From NCBI RefSeq assembly GCF_014650995.1, contig NZ_BMWA01000025.1:1-64000 (forward strand): a DNA stretch of 64,000 bases, written 5' to 3'. Source of the stretch: Streptomyces viridiviolaceus. GTDB taxonomy: Bacteria > Actinomycetota > Actinomycetes > Streptomycetales > Streptomycetaceae. Below, one piece after another: positions 52,037 through 61,371 of the stretch. Numbering within the stretch: the stretch's first letter is position 1; each line of letters opens with the position of its first letter. The notes under the pieces are model-generated. The model was not told the DNA's origin. It saw only the letters and a list, made by a program, of their open reading frames with translations, and ran no database searches. A program made the position numbers and the translations under genes.

Positions 52037-52615
52037 ATGGCGCTTCGGGTCACGTTCGTCGCCGCCGCACGCAGTTCGCCCCTGCTCGCGGAGCGCTTCG
52101 AGGACGACCGGCCGCTGGACCGGGCCGGCTGGGACGAGGTGATGCGCGCCGCCGGTGACCTGCTGCCGCTCGCGGCGGCCGAACTGCGCTACTGCTCGCC
52201 GACGCCCCGCAGCCGCGCCACCGGTGACGCCCTCGGCTACGCCCCGCTGGTGCAACTCGCCCTGCGCGAGTGCGACATGGGACGCTGGCGCGGGCTGACG
52301 CTCGGCGAGGCGATGGCCCGCGAGCCGGAGGCGGTGGACGCCTGGCTCGCCGACCCGCGCTCCGCCCCGCACGGCGGTGAGTCGCTGCTGGGCCTCATCA
52401 CCCGCGTCGGCGGCTGGCTCGACACCCGCCCCGTCGAGGCCGACGGCCGCATCGTCGCCGTCGCCGAGCCCTCGGTGATCCGGGCCGCGCTGGTCTACGC
52501 CCTGAAGGCGCCGCCCGCGACCTACTGGAACCTCGACGTCCGCCCCTTGTCGACGACCATCGTCACCGGCCGCGCGGGCCGCTGGAACCTGCGCTTCGAC
52601 CAGGCTGCGGTCTAG
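52037..52615 (+). CDS. histidine-phosphatase-fold protein lacking the catalytic histidines
   Basis: A 192-residue protein with the layout of the histidine phosphatase (phosphoglycerate-mutase-like) family: a first strand (VTFVAAARSS), SPTPRSRATGDA (about 55-66), CDMGRWRGLTLGEA (about 78-91) and a late VAVAEPSVIRAAL. Where active members have RHG after the first strand the sequence has AAARSS, and where they have the second catalytic His there is AEPSV. Both active-site histidines are therefore missing. It is probably a pseudoenzyme or has changed chemistry. Its 3' end overlaps a convergent gene by 53 bases. Confidence 0.75.
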   Translation: MALRVTFVAAARSSPLLAERFEDDRPLDRAGWDEVMRAAGDLLPLAAAELRYCSPTPRSRATGDALGYAPLVQLALRECDMGRWRGLTLGEAMAREPEAVDAWLADPRSAPHGGESLLGLITRVGGWLDTRPVEADGRIVAVAEPSVIRAALVYALKAPPATYWNLDVRPLSTTIVTGRAGRWNLRFDQAAV

Positions 52616-53081
52616 CCGGCCCGCCGTCCGGCGCTCCCGGGCGCTCGCGGGCGTAGTCGGTGGTGAGGAGGAGGTCCTTGGCCGGGCCGCGCACGCGCCA
52701 CACGGTCCGCCAGTGGTCCCGGTCCCGGACGGTGAACTCGCCGCGGTAGAGGTCCGCCGCGCAGGGATGGTCGGCCACATGGTGGCCCGAGGACAGGTCC
52801 AGGCCGTGGAACGGGCGGCCGTCCGCGAAGCGCACGTCGGCCGTGCCCGGCGCGGATCCCGGCTCGAAGCGCAGGGTGCGCTCGGCGGGGCGGGTCACGC
52901 CCCGCCAGGTGAAGGCGCCGGACTCCCGGCTCAGCAGCCCGCCGCCCGTCACCGCGTCGAACACGGTGGTGCCGTCGAACCGGCCTTCGTCACCGCTCGC
53001 CAGATCCCGCACCGACCGCTCGGTGCGCCACCGCCCCGAGAGAAAGGCCAGCACATCGGGCACCGGCCACAACTCGCCCAT
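52563..53081 (-). CDS. DUF6314-like conserved hypothetical protein
   Basis: A 172-residue soluble protein. FLSGRWRTERSVRD (about 11-24) and the later HPCAADLYRGEFTVRDRD and TTDYARE segments suggest a small beta-barrel resembling DUF6314 proteins, whose function is unknown. The last 25-30 residues are Gly/Pro/Ser-rich and lie in the 53-base overlap with the convergent histidine-phosphatase-like gene. ATG 53081 (MGELWPVPD) is chosen because the upstream codons are atypical. Confidence 0.7.
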   Translation of the reverse strand: MGELWPVPDVLAFLSGRWRTERSVRDLASGDEGRFDGTTVFDAVTGGGLLSRESGAFTWRGVTRPAERTLRFEPGSAPGTADVRFADGRPFHGLDLSSGHHVADHPCAADLYRGEFTVRDRDHWRTVWRVRGPAKDLLLTTDYARERPGAPDGGPARPQPGRSAGSSGPRGR

Positions 53082-53244
53082 CTCCGCCCGCCCTTCGCAC
53101 CGGGTGCCGTCGCCTGACGCACCATTGCCGGCCATTGCTGCGCGACCCATTGACGCGCTTCCACCCCCTCCCTATCTTGCCGTTCGAAGTGCTGACCAAC
53201 GTCCGATATCTCGAACAATTTCCAGTGAGAGCCGCGGAGTATCC

Positions 53245-55722
53245 ATGTCACGCACCCGCTTCAGACTCGGCCTCGGCGCCACCGCCCTTCTGGCGGCCTC
53301 GGCCCTGCTGCCGGCCCCCGCACACGCGGCGGAGGCCGTCACCGACTACGCGATCACCGTCGACCCGGGCGCACGGGGCGCCGCGATCGACGACACGATG
53401 TACGGCGTCTTCTTCGAGGACATCAACCGGGCCGCCGACGGCGGCCTGTACGCCGAGCTGGTGCAGAACCGGTCCTTCGAGTACTCCACCGCCGACAACT
53501 CCTCGTACACGCCGCTCACCGCCTGGACGCCCGACGGCACGGCCGAGGTCGTCGACGACGACGGCCGGCTCAACGACCGGAACCGCAACTACCTCTCCCT
53601 GGGCGCGGGTTCGTCCGTCACGAACAGCGGCTACAACACCGGCATCCGGGTGGAGAAGGGCAAGAGGTACGACTTCTCGGTGTGGGCGCGCGCCGAGAGC
53701 GGCACCACCCTCACGGTCACCCTGAAGGACACCGCGGGCACCCTGGCGAACGCCCGCCAGGTCGCCGCGAAGGGCGGCTGGCGCAAGTACACCGCCACCT
53801 TCACCGCCACGCGGACCAGCAACCGCGGCCGCCTCGCCGTCGCCACCACCGCGCCGGCGGCGCTCGACATGGTGTCGCTGTTCCCGCGCGAGACCTACAA
53901 GAGCCAGCCGAACGGCCTGCGCAAGGACCTCGCCGAGAAGATCGAGGCGCTCAACCCCGGCTTCCTGCGCTTCCCCGGCGGCTGCCTGGTCAACACCGGC
54001 TCCATGGAGGACTACAGCGAGGCATCCGGCTGGCAGCGCAAGCGGGCCTACCAGTGGAAGGGCACCATCGGCCCCGTCGAGGAGCGCGCCACCAACGCCA
54101 ACTTCTGGGGCTACAACCAGAGCTACGGCCTCGGCTACTACGAGTACTTCCGCTTCGCCGAGGACATCGGGGCCATGCCGCTGCCGGTCGTCCCCGCCCT
54201 GGTGACCGGCTGCGGCCAGAACAAGGCCGTCGACGACGAGGCGCTGCTGAAGCGGCACATCCAGGACACCCTGGACCTCATCGAGTTCGCCAACGGCCCG
54301 GCCACCTCGAAGTGGGGCAGGGTCCGCGCCGAGATGGGCCACAGCAAGCCCTTCGGCCTCACCCACATCGGGGTCGGCAACGAGGAGAACCTCCCGAGGG
54401 AGTTCTTCGCCCGATTCCAGCAGTTCCGCGCCGCCATCGAGGCGAAGTACCCGGACATCACCGTCATCTCCAACTCCGGCCCGGACGACTCCGGCACGAC
54501 CTTCGACACCGCCTGGCAGCTCAACCGCGAGGGTGGCGTCGACATGGTCGACGAGCACTACTACAACAGCCCGCAGTGGTTCCTGCAGAACAACGACCGC
54601 TACGACTCCTACGACCGCACGGGCCCCAAGGTCTTCCTCGGCGAGTACGCCTCCCAGGGCAACGCCTGGAAGAACGCCCTGTCCGAGGCCGCGTACATGA
54701 CCGGCCTGGAGCGCAACGCGGACGTCGTCAAGCTCGCCTCCTACGCCCCGCTGCTCGCCAACGAGGACTATGTGCAGTGGCGGCCGGACCTGATCTGGTT
54801 CAACAACCGCGCCTCCTGGAACTCGGCGAACTACGAGGTCCAGAAGCTGTTCATGAACAACACCGGCGACCGCGTCGTCCCGTCGAAGGCCACCGGCACC
54901 CCGGAGGTCAGCGGCCCCATCACCGGCGCCGTCGGCCTGTCGACGTGGGCGACCAGCGCGGCGTACGACGACGTGAAGGTCACCTCGGCGGACGGGACGG
55001 CGCTCCTGGCCGACGACTTCTCCGGTGACGCCTCGAAGTGGACGCACACCGGCGCGGGCGCCTGGACCGTCCAGGACGGCCGGTACGTGCAGACCGACGC
55101 CGCCGCCGAGAACACCATGGTCACGGCCGGCGACCCGGCCTGGAAGGACTACGACCTGCAGGTGAAGGCCACCAAGAAGTCCGGCAAGGAGGGCTTCCTG
55201 ATCGCCTTCGGCGTGAAGGACACCGGCAGCTACTACTGGTGGAACCTGGGCGGCTGGAACAACACCCAGTCCGCCGTCGAGCAGGCCGTCGACGGCGGCA
55301 AGTCGACGATGCTCACCAAGGCCGGCTCGATCGAGACGGGCCGCGCCTACGACATCGACATCAAGGTCCGGGGCCGCCAGGTCACCCTCTACCTCGACGG
55401 CCAGGAGTGGGGCAGCTTCACCGACGACAAGCCGGCCGAGCCCTTCCGCCAGATCGTCACCGAGGACGCGCGCACCGGCGAGCTGACCGTCAAGGTCGTC
55501 AACGCCCAGGACCGGGCGGCGCGCACGGCCGTCGACCTCGGTGGCGCCGACGTCGCCCCCAGGGCGCGGGTCACCACGCTGGCCGCCGACCAGGACGCGG
55601 TCAACACCGAGACGGACACCCCGGTCACCCCGGTGAGCTCGACCTTCTCGGGGGTGGCGAGCGAGTTCACGTACACCTTCCCGGCGAACTCGGTGACGTT
55701 CCTGCGGATCAGACAGCGGTAG
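53245..55722 (+). CDS. secreted GH51 alpha-L-arabinofuranosidase
   Basis: An 825-residue secreted enzyme releasing L-arabinose from plant hemicellulose. A Sec signal peptide (about 1-28, ATALLAASALLPAPAHAAEA) is followed by an N-terminal carbohydrate-binding-like beta region (about 90-215) and the GH51 catalytic barrel, with acid/base Glu380 (GVGNEENL) and nucleophile Glu467 (FLGEYAS). A concanavalin-like LamG/CBM segment (about 580-730, SGDASKWTHT to VTLYLDGQEWG) precedes the C-terminal beta domain. The layout matches actinobacterial secreted GH51 enzymes. The upstream region holds TTCGAA and GTTCGA/TCGAAC elements that might be a sugar-repressor site, which is weak evidence. Confidence 0.92.
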   Translation: MSRTRFRLGLGATALLAASALLPAPAHAAEAVTDYAITVDPGARGAAIDDTMYGVFFEDINRAADGGLYAELVQNRSFEYSTADNSSYTPLTAWTPDGTAEVVDDDGRLNDRNRNYLSLGAGSSVTNSGYNTGIRVEKGKRYDFSVWARAESGTTLTVTLKDTAGTLANARQVAAKGGWRKYTATFTATRTSNRGRLAVATTAPAALDMVSLFPRETYKSQPNGLRKDLAEKIEALNPGFLRFPGGCLVNTGSMEDYSEASGWQRKRAYQWKGTIGPVEERATNANFWGYNQSYGLGYYEYFRFAEDIGAMPLPVVPALVTGCGQNKAVDDEALLKRHIQDTLDLIEFANGPATSKWGRVRAEMGHSKPFGLTHIGVGNEENLPREFFARFQQFRAAIEAKYPDITVISNSGPDDSGTTFDTAWQLNREGGVDMVDEHYYNSPQWFLQNNDRYDSYDRTGPKVFLGEYASQGNAWKNALSEAAYMTGLERNADVVKLASYAPLLANEDYVQWRPDLIWFNNRASWNSANYEVQKLFMNNTGDRVVPSKATGTPEVSGPITGAVGLSTWATSAAYDDVKVTSADGTALLADDFSGDASKWTHTGAGAWTVQDGRYVQTDAAAENTMVTAGDPAWKDYDLQVKATKKSGKEGFLIAFGVKDTGSYYWWNLGGWNNTQSAVEQAVDGGKSTMLTKAGSIETGRAYDIDIKVRGRQVTLYLDGQEWGSFTDDKPAEPFRQIVTEDARTGELTVKVVNAQDRAARTAVDLGGADVAPRARVTTLAADQDAVNTETDTPVTPVSSTFSGVASEFTYTFPANSVTFLRIRQR

Positions 55723-55743
55723 CCCGCGACGCGGGCCGTGCGG

Positions 55744-56355
55744 TCACCGCCGAGGCGGTGCCGCCGGCCCGCCGAACGGCGCCAGGACCTTGAACCGCTC
55801 GTCGAGCGTGACGGTGGGCGTGATCCGGTGCAGCGCGGCGCGGACCAGGGTGAGCGGGTGGTCGGGGAAGTGCGCGTCCCACTGCTCGTCGTCGGCCACG
55901 TGGTACGGCAGCCCACCGGTCAGGCCGGGCGCGTAGGGGTGCGGCCGGAAGTAGTCGGCCGGGCCCACCCACGACATCACCGTCGCCTCGCGCACGCCGG
56001 TCGTCGCGCCCTCGGCGGCCTGCACCTTCACCACCGTGCTGCACCCGGCCCTCGGCACGGTCCACGACCCGAGGAAGACCTGGCCGTGCCCGTTCGGCCG
56101 GGGCACCTTGATCAGCTGGCGGACACCCGGCACGCCGTCCACCCCACCGGTCACCGCCTCGATCAGCGCGCCGCCGGCCCCGGCCGCGATCCGCGCGAGA
56201 CCGGCCCGCAGCGGTTCGGGCCGGTCGAGCGGCGCGGGCAGGTCGGGGACCAGCGGGAAGAAGTGGACGGACAGCACCAGTCCGCGCTCGTCGGTCCACA
56301 CCCCCGCCTCGCGTCCGGTGAAGCCGGTCAGGTCCATGCCGGTGATCGGAGTCAT
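55744..56355 (-). CDS. conserved hypothetical protein
   Basis: A 203-residue soluble protein of no recognised domain. It begins MTPITGMDLTGFTGREAGVW and contains GQVFLGSWTVPRAGCSTVVK and SWVGPADYFRPHPYAPGLTGG, suggestive of an alpha/beta fold with a hydrophobic core. It resembles streptomycete proteins of unknown role. It is convergent with the GH51 gene and divergent from argC. The ATG at 56355 is the first with a normal N-terminus. Confidence 0.65.
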   Translation of the reverse strand: MTPITGMDLTGFTGREAGVWTDERGLVLSVHFFPLVPDLPAPLDRPEPLRAGLARIAAGAGGALIEAVTGGVDGVPGVRQLIKVPRPNGHGQVFLGSWTVPRAGCSTVVKVQAAEGATTGVREATVMSWVGPADYFRPHPYAPGLTGGLPYHVADDEQWDAHFPDHPLTLVRAALHRITPTVTLDERFKVLAPFGGPAAPPRR

Positions 56356-56448
56356 GGGGAGATCATCGCGGGCCGCCGTTCCCGCCCGCACCGGGGGGCC
56401 TCACCAGTGGGCGGCGTCCCCGACGCCGGAGCGGGCCCTCGGAACTGG

Positions 56449-56484
56449 ATTGCATAAACGTGCAGCGAAACGTATAGTCATGCC
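56449..56484 (+). promoter_or_regulatory. argC promoter and ArgR-binding region (ARG boxes)
   Basis: TTGCAT (56450-56455) and TATAGT (56473-56478) are 17 bases apart, a near-consensus promoter. The sequence TTGCATAAACGTGCA and the adjacent CGTATAGTCATGCC look like two tandem arginine-repressor boxes covering it. Transcription would start near 56485, about 20 bases upstream of argC, whose GGAGGAGGG lies at 56490-56498. Confidence 0.7.
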
Positions 56485-56504
56485 ATCCAGGAGGAGGGTT
56501 TTCC

Positions 56505-57533
56505 ATGGCGGTACGTGCGGCAGTGGCCGGAGCGAGCGGGTACGCGGGCGGAGAGCTGCTGCGTCTGCTCCTGGCCCACCCCGAGGTCGAGATCGGCGCC
56601 CTGACCGGCAACTCCAACGCGGGGCAGAGGCTGGGCGCGCTCCAGCCGCATCTGCTGCCGCTGGCCGACCGCGTCCTGGAGGCGACCACGCCCGAGGTCC
56701 TCGCCGGGCACGATGTCGTGTTCCTCGCGCTGCCGCACGGGCAGTCCGCCGCCGTCGCCGAGCAGCTCGGCCCGGACGTCCTGGTCGTGGACATGGGCGC
56801 CGACTTCCGGCTGAAGGAGGTCGGCGACTGGGAGCGTTTCTACGGCTCCCCGCACGCCGGCACCTGGCCCTACGGCCTCCCCGAACTGCCGGGTGGCCGC
56901 GCCGCGCTGGAGGGGTCCAAGCGCATCGCGGTACCCGGTTGCTACCCCACCGCCGTGTCGCTGGCGCTGTTCCCGGCCTACGCGGCCGGCCTCGCCGAGC
57001 CGGAGGCCGTGATCGTCGCCGCCTCCGGCACGTCCGGCGCGGGCAAGGCACCCAAGCCGCACCTGCTGGGCAGCGAGGTCATGGGCTCCATGTCGCCCTA
57101 CGGCGTCGGCGGCGTCCACCGGCACACCCCCGAGATGATCCAGAACCTCGGCGCGGCCGCCGGCGAGCCGGTCTCCGTCTCCTTCACGCCGACCCTCGCG
57201 CCGATGCCCCGCGGCATCCTCGCCACCTGCAGCGCCAAGGCCCGGGACGGCGTCACCGGCGAGTCACTGAGGGCCGCCTACGAGAAGGCCTTCGCCGACG
57301 AGCCCTTCGTCCACCTGCTGCCCGAGGGGCAGTGGCCCGCGACCGCGTCCGTCCACGGTTCCAACGCCGTTCAGATCCAGGTCGCGCACGACGCCTCCGC
57401 CGGCCGCATCATCGCCATCAGCGCCATCGACAACCTGACCAAGGGCACCGCGGGCGGTGCCGTCCAGAGCATGAACATCGCCCTGGGTCTCGACGAGACC
57501 ACCGGACTGACGACGATCGGAGTTGCGCCGTGA
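56505..57533 (+). CDS. argC: N-acetyl-gamma-glutamyl-phosphate reductase
   Basis: A 342-residue ArgC that reduces N-acetylglutamyl phosphate with NADPH. The nucleotide motif GASGYAGGELLRL (about 9-21) and the catalytic Cys146 in VPGCYPTAV are present. The length is normal. First gene of argCJBD-argR behind an ArgR-controlled promoter. Its stop overlaps argJ in GTGA. Confidence 0.97.
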   Translation: MAVRAAVAGASGYAGGELLRLLLAHPEVEIGALTGNSNAGQRLGALQPHLLPLADRVLEATTPEVLAGHDVVFLALPHGQSAAVAEQLGPDVLVVDMGADFRLKEVGDWERFYGSPHAGTWPYGLPELPGGRAALEGSKRIAVPGCYPTAVSLALFPAYAAGLAEPEAVIVAASGTSGAGKAPKPHLLGSEVMGSMSPYGVGGVHRHTPEMIQNLGAAAGEPVSVSFTPTLAPMPRGILATCSAKARDGVTGESLRAAYEKAFADEPFVHLLPEGQWPATASVHGSNAVQIQVAHDASAGRIIAISAIDNLTKGTAGGAVQSMNIALGLDETTGLTTIGVAP

Positions 57534-58681
57534 GCGTGACGGCAGCGAAGGGATTCACGGCGGCGGGCATCGCCGCCGGGATCAAGGAGAACGGCAACCC
57601 CGACCTGGCCCTCGTGGTCAACAACGGCCCCCGCCGCGCCGCCGCGGGCGTCTTCACCTCCAACCGGGTCAAGGCCGCGCCCGTCCTGTGGTCCGAGCAG
57701 GTCCTCAAGAGCGGGCAGCTGTCCGCCGTGGTCCTCAACTCCGGCGGCGCCAACGCCTGTACGGGCCCGAAGGGCTTCCAGGACACCCACGCCACCGCCG
57801 AGAAGGCCGCCGAACTGCTGGGCGTGGGCGCCGGAGAGGTCGCCGTCTGCTCGACGGGCCTCATCGGCGTCCTGCTCCCCATGGACAAGCTGCTCCCGGG
57901 GGTCGAGACGGCCGCCGGCCTGCTGTCCGAGCACGGCGGCGAGAAGGCCGCCATCGCCATCAAGACCACCGACACCGTGCACAAGACCTCCGTCGTCACC
58001 AAGGACGGCTGGACCGTCGGCGGCATGGCCAAGGGCGCCGGCATGCTCGCCCCGGGTCTGGCCACCATGCTCGTCGTGCTCACCACCGACGCCGACCTGG
58101 ACGCCGGGACGCTCGACAAGGCCCTGCGCGCCGCCACCCGGGTCACCTTCGACCGGGTCGACTCCGACGGCTGCATGTCCACCAACGACACCGTGCTGCT
58201 GCTCGCCTCCGGTGCCTCGGGCGTCACCCCGCAGTACGACGAGTTCGCCGAGGCCGTCCGCACCGTCTGCGACGACCTCGGGCAGCAGCTCGTCCGGGAC
58301 GCCGAGGGCGCCAGCAAGGACATCAAGATCGAGGTCGTGAACGCCGCGACCGAGGAGGACGCCGTCCAGGTGGGCCGCACCATCGCCCGCAACAACCTCC
58401 TCAAGTGCGCCATCCACGGCGAGGACCCCAACTGGGGCCGGGTGCTCTCCGCGATCGGCACGACGGACGCCGTCTTCGAGCCGGACCGCCTCAACGTCGC
58501 CATCAACGGCGTCTGGGTGTGCAAGAACGGCGGCGTCGGCGAGGACCGCGAGCTGGTCGACATGCGCTACCGCGAGGTACACGTCGTCGCCGACCTCGCG
58601 GCCGGCTCCGAGACGGCGACCATCTGGACCAACGACCTCACCGCCGACTACGTCCACGAGAACAGCGCGTACTCCTCATGA
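57530..58681 (+). CDS. argJ: bifunctional ornithine acetyltransferase/N-acetylglutamate synthase
   Basis: A 383-residue ArgJ that recycles acetyl groups from N-acetylornithine to glutamate. The self-cleavage site lies in GAGMLAPGLATML (about 168-180), where the Thr becomes the catalytic N-terminus of the beta chain. The oxyanion region CSTGLIG and the C-terminal NEN-like VHENSAYSS are intact. GTG 57530 gives MSVTAAKGF. Stop and argB start share ATGA. Confidence 0.97.
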   Translation: MSVTAAKGFTAAGIAAGIKENGNPDLALVVNNGPRRAAAGVFTSNRVKAAPVLWSEQVLKSGQLSAVVLNSGGANACTGPKGFQDTHATAEKAAELLGVGAGEVAVCSTGLIGVLLPMDKLLPGVETAAGLLSEHGGEKAAIAIKTTDTVHKTSVVTKDGWTVGGMAKGAGMLAPGLATMLVVLTTDADLDAGTLDKALRAATRVTFDRVDSDGCMSTNDTVLLLASGASGVTPQYDEFAEAVRTVCDDLGQQLVRDAEGASKDIKIEVVNAATEEDAVQVGRTIARNNLLKCAIHGEDPNWGRVLSAIGTTDAVFEPDRLNVAINGVWVCKNGGVGEDRELVDMRYREVHVVADLAAGSETATIWTNDLTADYVHENSAYSS

Positions 58682-59586
58682 GCACTACTCGTAAGCACAC
58701 CGCCCTGCCCAAGGCGCAGATCCTCATCGAGGCGCTGCCGTGGCTGGTCCGGCACAACGGCAAGACCGTCGTCATCAAGTTCGGCGGCAACGCCATGGTC
58801 GACGAGGACCTGAAGGCCGCGTTCGCGCAGGACGTGGTCTTCCTGCACCACGCCGGCCTCAGACCGGTCGTCGTGCACGGCGGCGGCCCGCAGATCAGCG
58901 CCGCCCTCGACAAGCACGGCATCGTCAGCGAGTTCAAGGCCGGCCTGCGCGTCACCACCGAGGACGCCATGGACGTCGTCCGCATGGTGCTGGCCGGCCA
59001 GGTGCAGCGCGAGCTGGTCGGGCTGCTCAACCAGCACGGCCCGCTCGCCGTCGGCCTCACCGGTGAGGACGCGCACACCATCACCGCCACCAAGCACCAG
59101 CCCGAGATCGACGGCGAGGCCGTCGACATCGGACGGGTGGGCGAGATCACCGAGATCGACACCGGCGCCATCGAGGCGCTGCTCGCCGACGGCCGCATCC
59201 CGGTCGTCTCGTCGATCGCCCGCTCCCAGGACGATCACCATGTCTACAACGTCAATGCTGATACGGCGGCTGCGGCACTCGCTGCGGCACTGGGCGCCGA
59301 GACCCTCATGGTCCTCACCGACGTCGAGGGACTGTACGAGGACTGGCCGAACAGCGACGAGGTGATCAGCCGCCTCACCGCCTCCCAGCTGGAGAAACTG
59401 CTGCCGGAGCTGTCCTCCGGCATGGTCCCGAAGATGGAGGGCTGCCTGCACGCCGTGCGCAACGGCGTCACCACCGCCCGCGTCATCGACGGCCGGGTCC
59501 AGCACTCGATCCTGCTGGAGATCTTCACCGACGAGGGCATCGGCACGATGGTCGTGCCCGACGAGAACGAGGGGGATGCCGTATGA
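58678..59586 (+). CDS. argB: acetylglutamate kinase
   Basis: A 302-residue amino-acid-kinase-fold enzyme, the usual feedback-regulated step. VIKFGGNAM (about 31-39), VHGGGPQI (about 64-71) and NVNADTAAAALAAALGA are the substrate and ATP-binding motifs. Coupled by ATGA to both argJ and argD. Confidence 0.97.
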   Translation: MSTTRKHTALPKAQILIEALPWLVRHNGKTVVIKFGGNAMVDEDLKAAFAQDVVFLHHAGLRPVVVHGGGPQISAALDKHGIVSEFKAGLRVTTEDAMDVVRMVLAGQVQRELVGLLNQHGPLAVGLTGEDAHTITATKHQPEIDGEAVDIGRVGEITEIDTGAIEALLADGRIPVVSSIARSQDDHHVYNVNADTAAAALAAALGAETLMVLTDVEGLYEDWPNSDEVISRLTASQLEKLLPELSSGMVPKMEGCLHAVRNGVTTARVIDGRVQHSILLEIFTDEGIGTMVVPDENEGDAV

Positions 59587-60788
59587 CCAATCAGGAACTG
59601 ACCGCGCGGTGGCAGGGCGCGCTCATGAACAACTACGGCACCCCGAGGCTCCCGCTGGTGCGCGGTGAGGGCGCGAAGCTCTGGGACGCCGACGGCAAGG
59701 AGTACCTCGACTTCGTCGGCGGCATCGCGGTCAACGCGCTCGGCCACGCCCACCCGGCGGTGGTGGAGGCCGTGAGCAAGCAGATCGCCTCCCTCGGCCA
59801 CGTCTCCAACCTCTTCATCGCCGAGCCGCCCGTCGCGCTCGCCGAACGGCTCCTGCAGCACTTCGGCCGGGACGGCAAGGTCTACTTCTGCAACTCCGGC
59901 GCGGAGGCCAACGAGGGCGCCTTCAAGATCGGCCGGCTGACCGGGCGGTCGCACATGGTGGCCACCCGGGGCGGCTTCCACGGCCGCACCATGGGCGCCC
60001 TGGCGCTGACCGGGCAGCCCGGCAAGCAGGAGCCGTTCCTGCCGCTGCCCGGCGACGTCACGCACGTGCCCTACGGCGACGCCCAGGCCCTGGCCGCGGC
60101 GGTCACCGAGGACACCGCCCTGGTGATCATCGAGCCCATCCAGGGCGAGAACGGCGTCGTCGTGCCGCCCGCCGGGTACCTCAAGGCGGCGCGCGCCATC
60201 ACCGCCGCCACCGGTGCCCTGCTGGTGCTGGACGAGGTGCAGACCGGCATCGGCCGGACCGGGCACTGGTTCGAGTACCAGGCCCACGAGGGTGTCCTGC
60301 CGGACGTCGTCACCCTCGCCAAGGGCCTCGGCGGCGGGCTGCCGCTGGGCGCCACCGTCGCCTTCGGCCGGGCCGCCGAGCTGCTCCAGCCGGGCCAGCA
60401 CGGCACGACCTTCGGCGGCAACCCGGTCGCCTGCGCCGCCGGTCTCGCCGTCCTCGACACCATCGCGGACGAGGGGCTGCTCGACAACGTCAAGCGGCAG
60501 GGCGAGCGGCTCCGCGCCGGAATCGAGGCTCTCGGCCACCCGCTGATCAGCCACGTCAGGGGCTCGGGCCTGCTCCTGGGTATCGTGCTCACCGAGCCGC
60601 TCGCGCCCACGGCACAGCAGGCGGCTCAGGACGCCGGAATCCTCGTGAACGCGCCCGCACCCGATGTCGTACGGCTGATGCCGCCGCTGACCCTCGGCGA
60701 CGACGCGGTGGACGCCTTCATCGGGGCGCTTCCCGGCATCCTTGACCAGGCCCACGAGGCCCACGGGGACGGACGATCCGGAGAATGA
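59583..60788 (+). CDS. argD: acetylornithine aminotransferase
   Basis: A 401-residue class III PLP aminotransferase. NSGAEANEGAFKIGR (about 102), LVLDEVQTGIGRTG (about 217), and TLAKGLGGGLPLG with the Schiff-base Lys (about 246) are typical of ArgD. The ATG overlaps the argB stop. argR follows after 7 bases. Confidence 0.96.
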   Translation: MTNQELTARWQGALMNNYGTPRLPLVRGEGAKLWDADGKEYLDFVGGIAVNALGHAHPAVVEAVSKQIASLGHVSNLFIAEPPVALAERLLQHFGRDGKVYFCNSGAEANEGAFKIGRLTGRSHMVATRGGFHGRTMGALALTGQPGKQEPFLPLPGDVTHVPYGDAQALAAAVTEDTALVIIEPIQGENGVVVPPAGYLKAARAITAATGALLVLDEVQTGIGRTGHWFEYQAHEGVLPDVVTLAKGLGGGLPLGATVAFGRAAELLQPGQHGTTFGGNPVACAAGLAVLDTIADEGLLDNVKRQGERLRAGIEALGHPLISHVRGSGLLLGIVLTEPLAPTAQQAAQDAGILVNAPAPDVVRLMPPLTLGDDAVDAFIGALPGILDQAHEAHGDGRSGE

Positions 60789-60795
60789 GACGACG

Positions 60796-61335
60796 ATGAG
60801 CCAGGCGCAGGAGCACGAGCAGACCAACGGGCCTGCCGTACCGCAGACCCGCACCGCACGCCACCGCCGGATCGTGGACATCCTCAACCGGCAGGCGGTG
60901 CGCTCCCAGAGCCAGCTGGCGAAGCTGCTCGCCGACGACGGGCTGACCGTCACCCAGGCGACGCTCTCCCGCGACCTCGACGAGCTGAACGCGGTGAAGA
61001 TCCGCAACAACGACGGCGACCTGATCTACGCGGTGCCGAGCGAGGGGGGCTTCCGCACCCCGCGGGCACCGCTGGGGGAGTCGGCGAAGGAGGAGCGGAT
61101 GCGGCGGCTGTCGCAGGAGCTGCTGATCTCCGCGGAGGCGTCCGCCAACCTCGTGGTCCTGCGGACCCCACCGGGCGCCGCCCAGTTCCTGGCCTCGGCG
61201 ATCGACCAGGCGGAGCTGCACGACATCCTCGGCACCATCGCCGGTGACGACACGCTGCTGCTGATCAGCCGGGAGCCGACGGGCGGGCAGGCACTGGCGG
61301 ATCATCTGCTGAGGTTGGCTCAGAACGGGCACTGA
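60796..61335 (+). CDS. argR: arginine repressor
   Basis: A 179-residue ArgR. The winged HTH (about 23-85: RIVDILNRQAVRSQSQLAKL, QATLSRDLDEL) and the C-terminal arginine-binding hexamerisation domain (SANLVVLRTPPGAAQ to GTIAGDDTLLLI) are clear. It should repress the operon in which it lies through the boxes at 56449-56484. The N-terminal about 20 residues are an extension rich in Gln and Thr. A small hairpin follows the stop. Confidence 0.96.
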   Translation: MSQAQEHEQTNGPAVPQTRTARHRRIVDILNRQAVRSQSQLAKLLADDGLTVTQATLSRDLDELNAVKIRNNDGDLIYAVPSEGGFRTPRAPLGESAKEERMRRLSQELLISAEASANLVVLRTPPGAAQFLASAIDQAELHDILGTIAGDDTLLLISREPTGGQALADHLLRLAQNGH

Positions 61336-61341
61336 GCGACG

Positions 61342-61359
61342 CGACGGCTCGTGCCGTCG
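61342..61359 (+). terminator. small hairpin after argR
   Basis: CGACGGC-TCGT-GCCGTCG, a perfect 7-bp stem with a 4-base loop, begins 6 bases after the argR stop. No T run follows. Confidence 0.55.
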
Positions 61360-61371
61360 GTGGGGTGCGGG

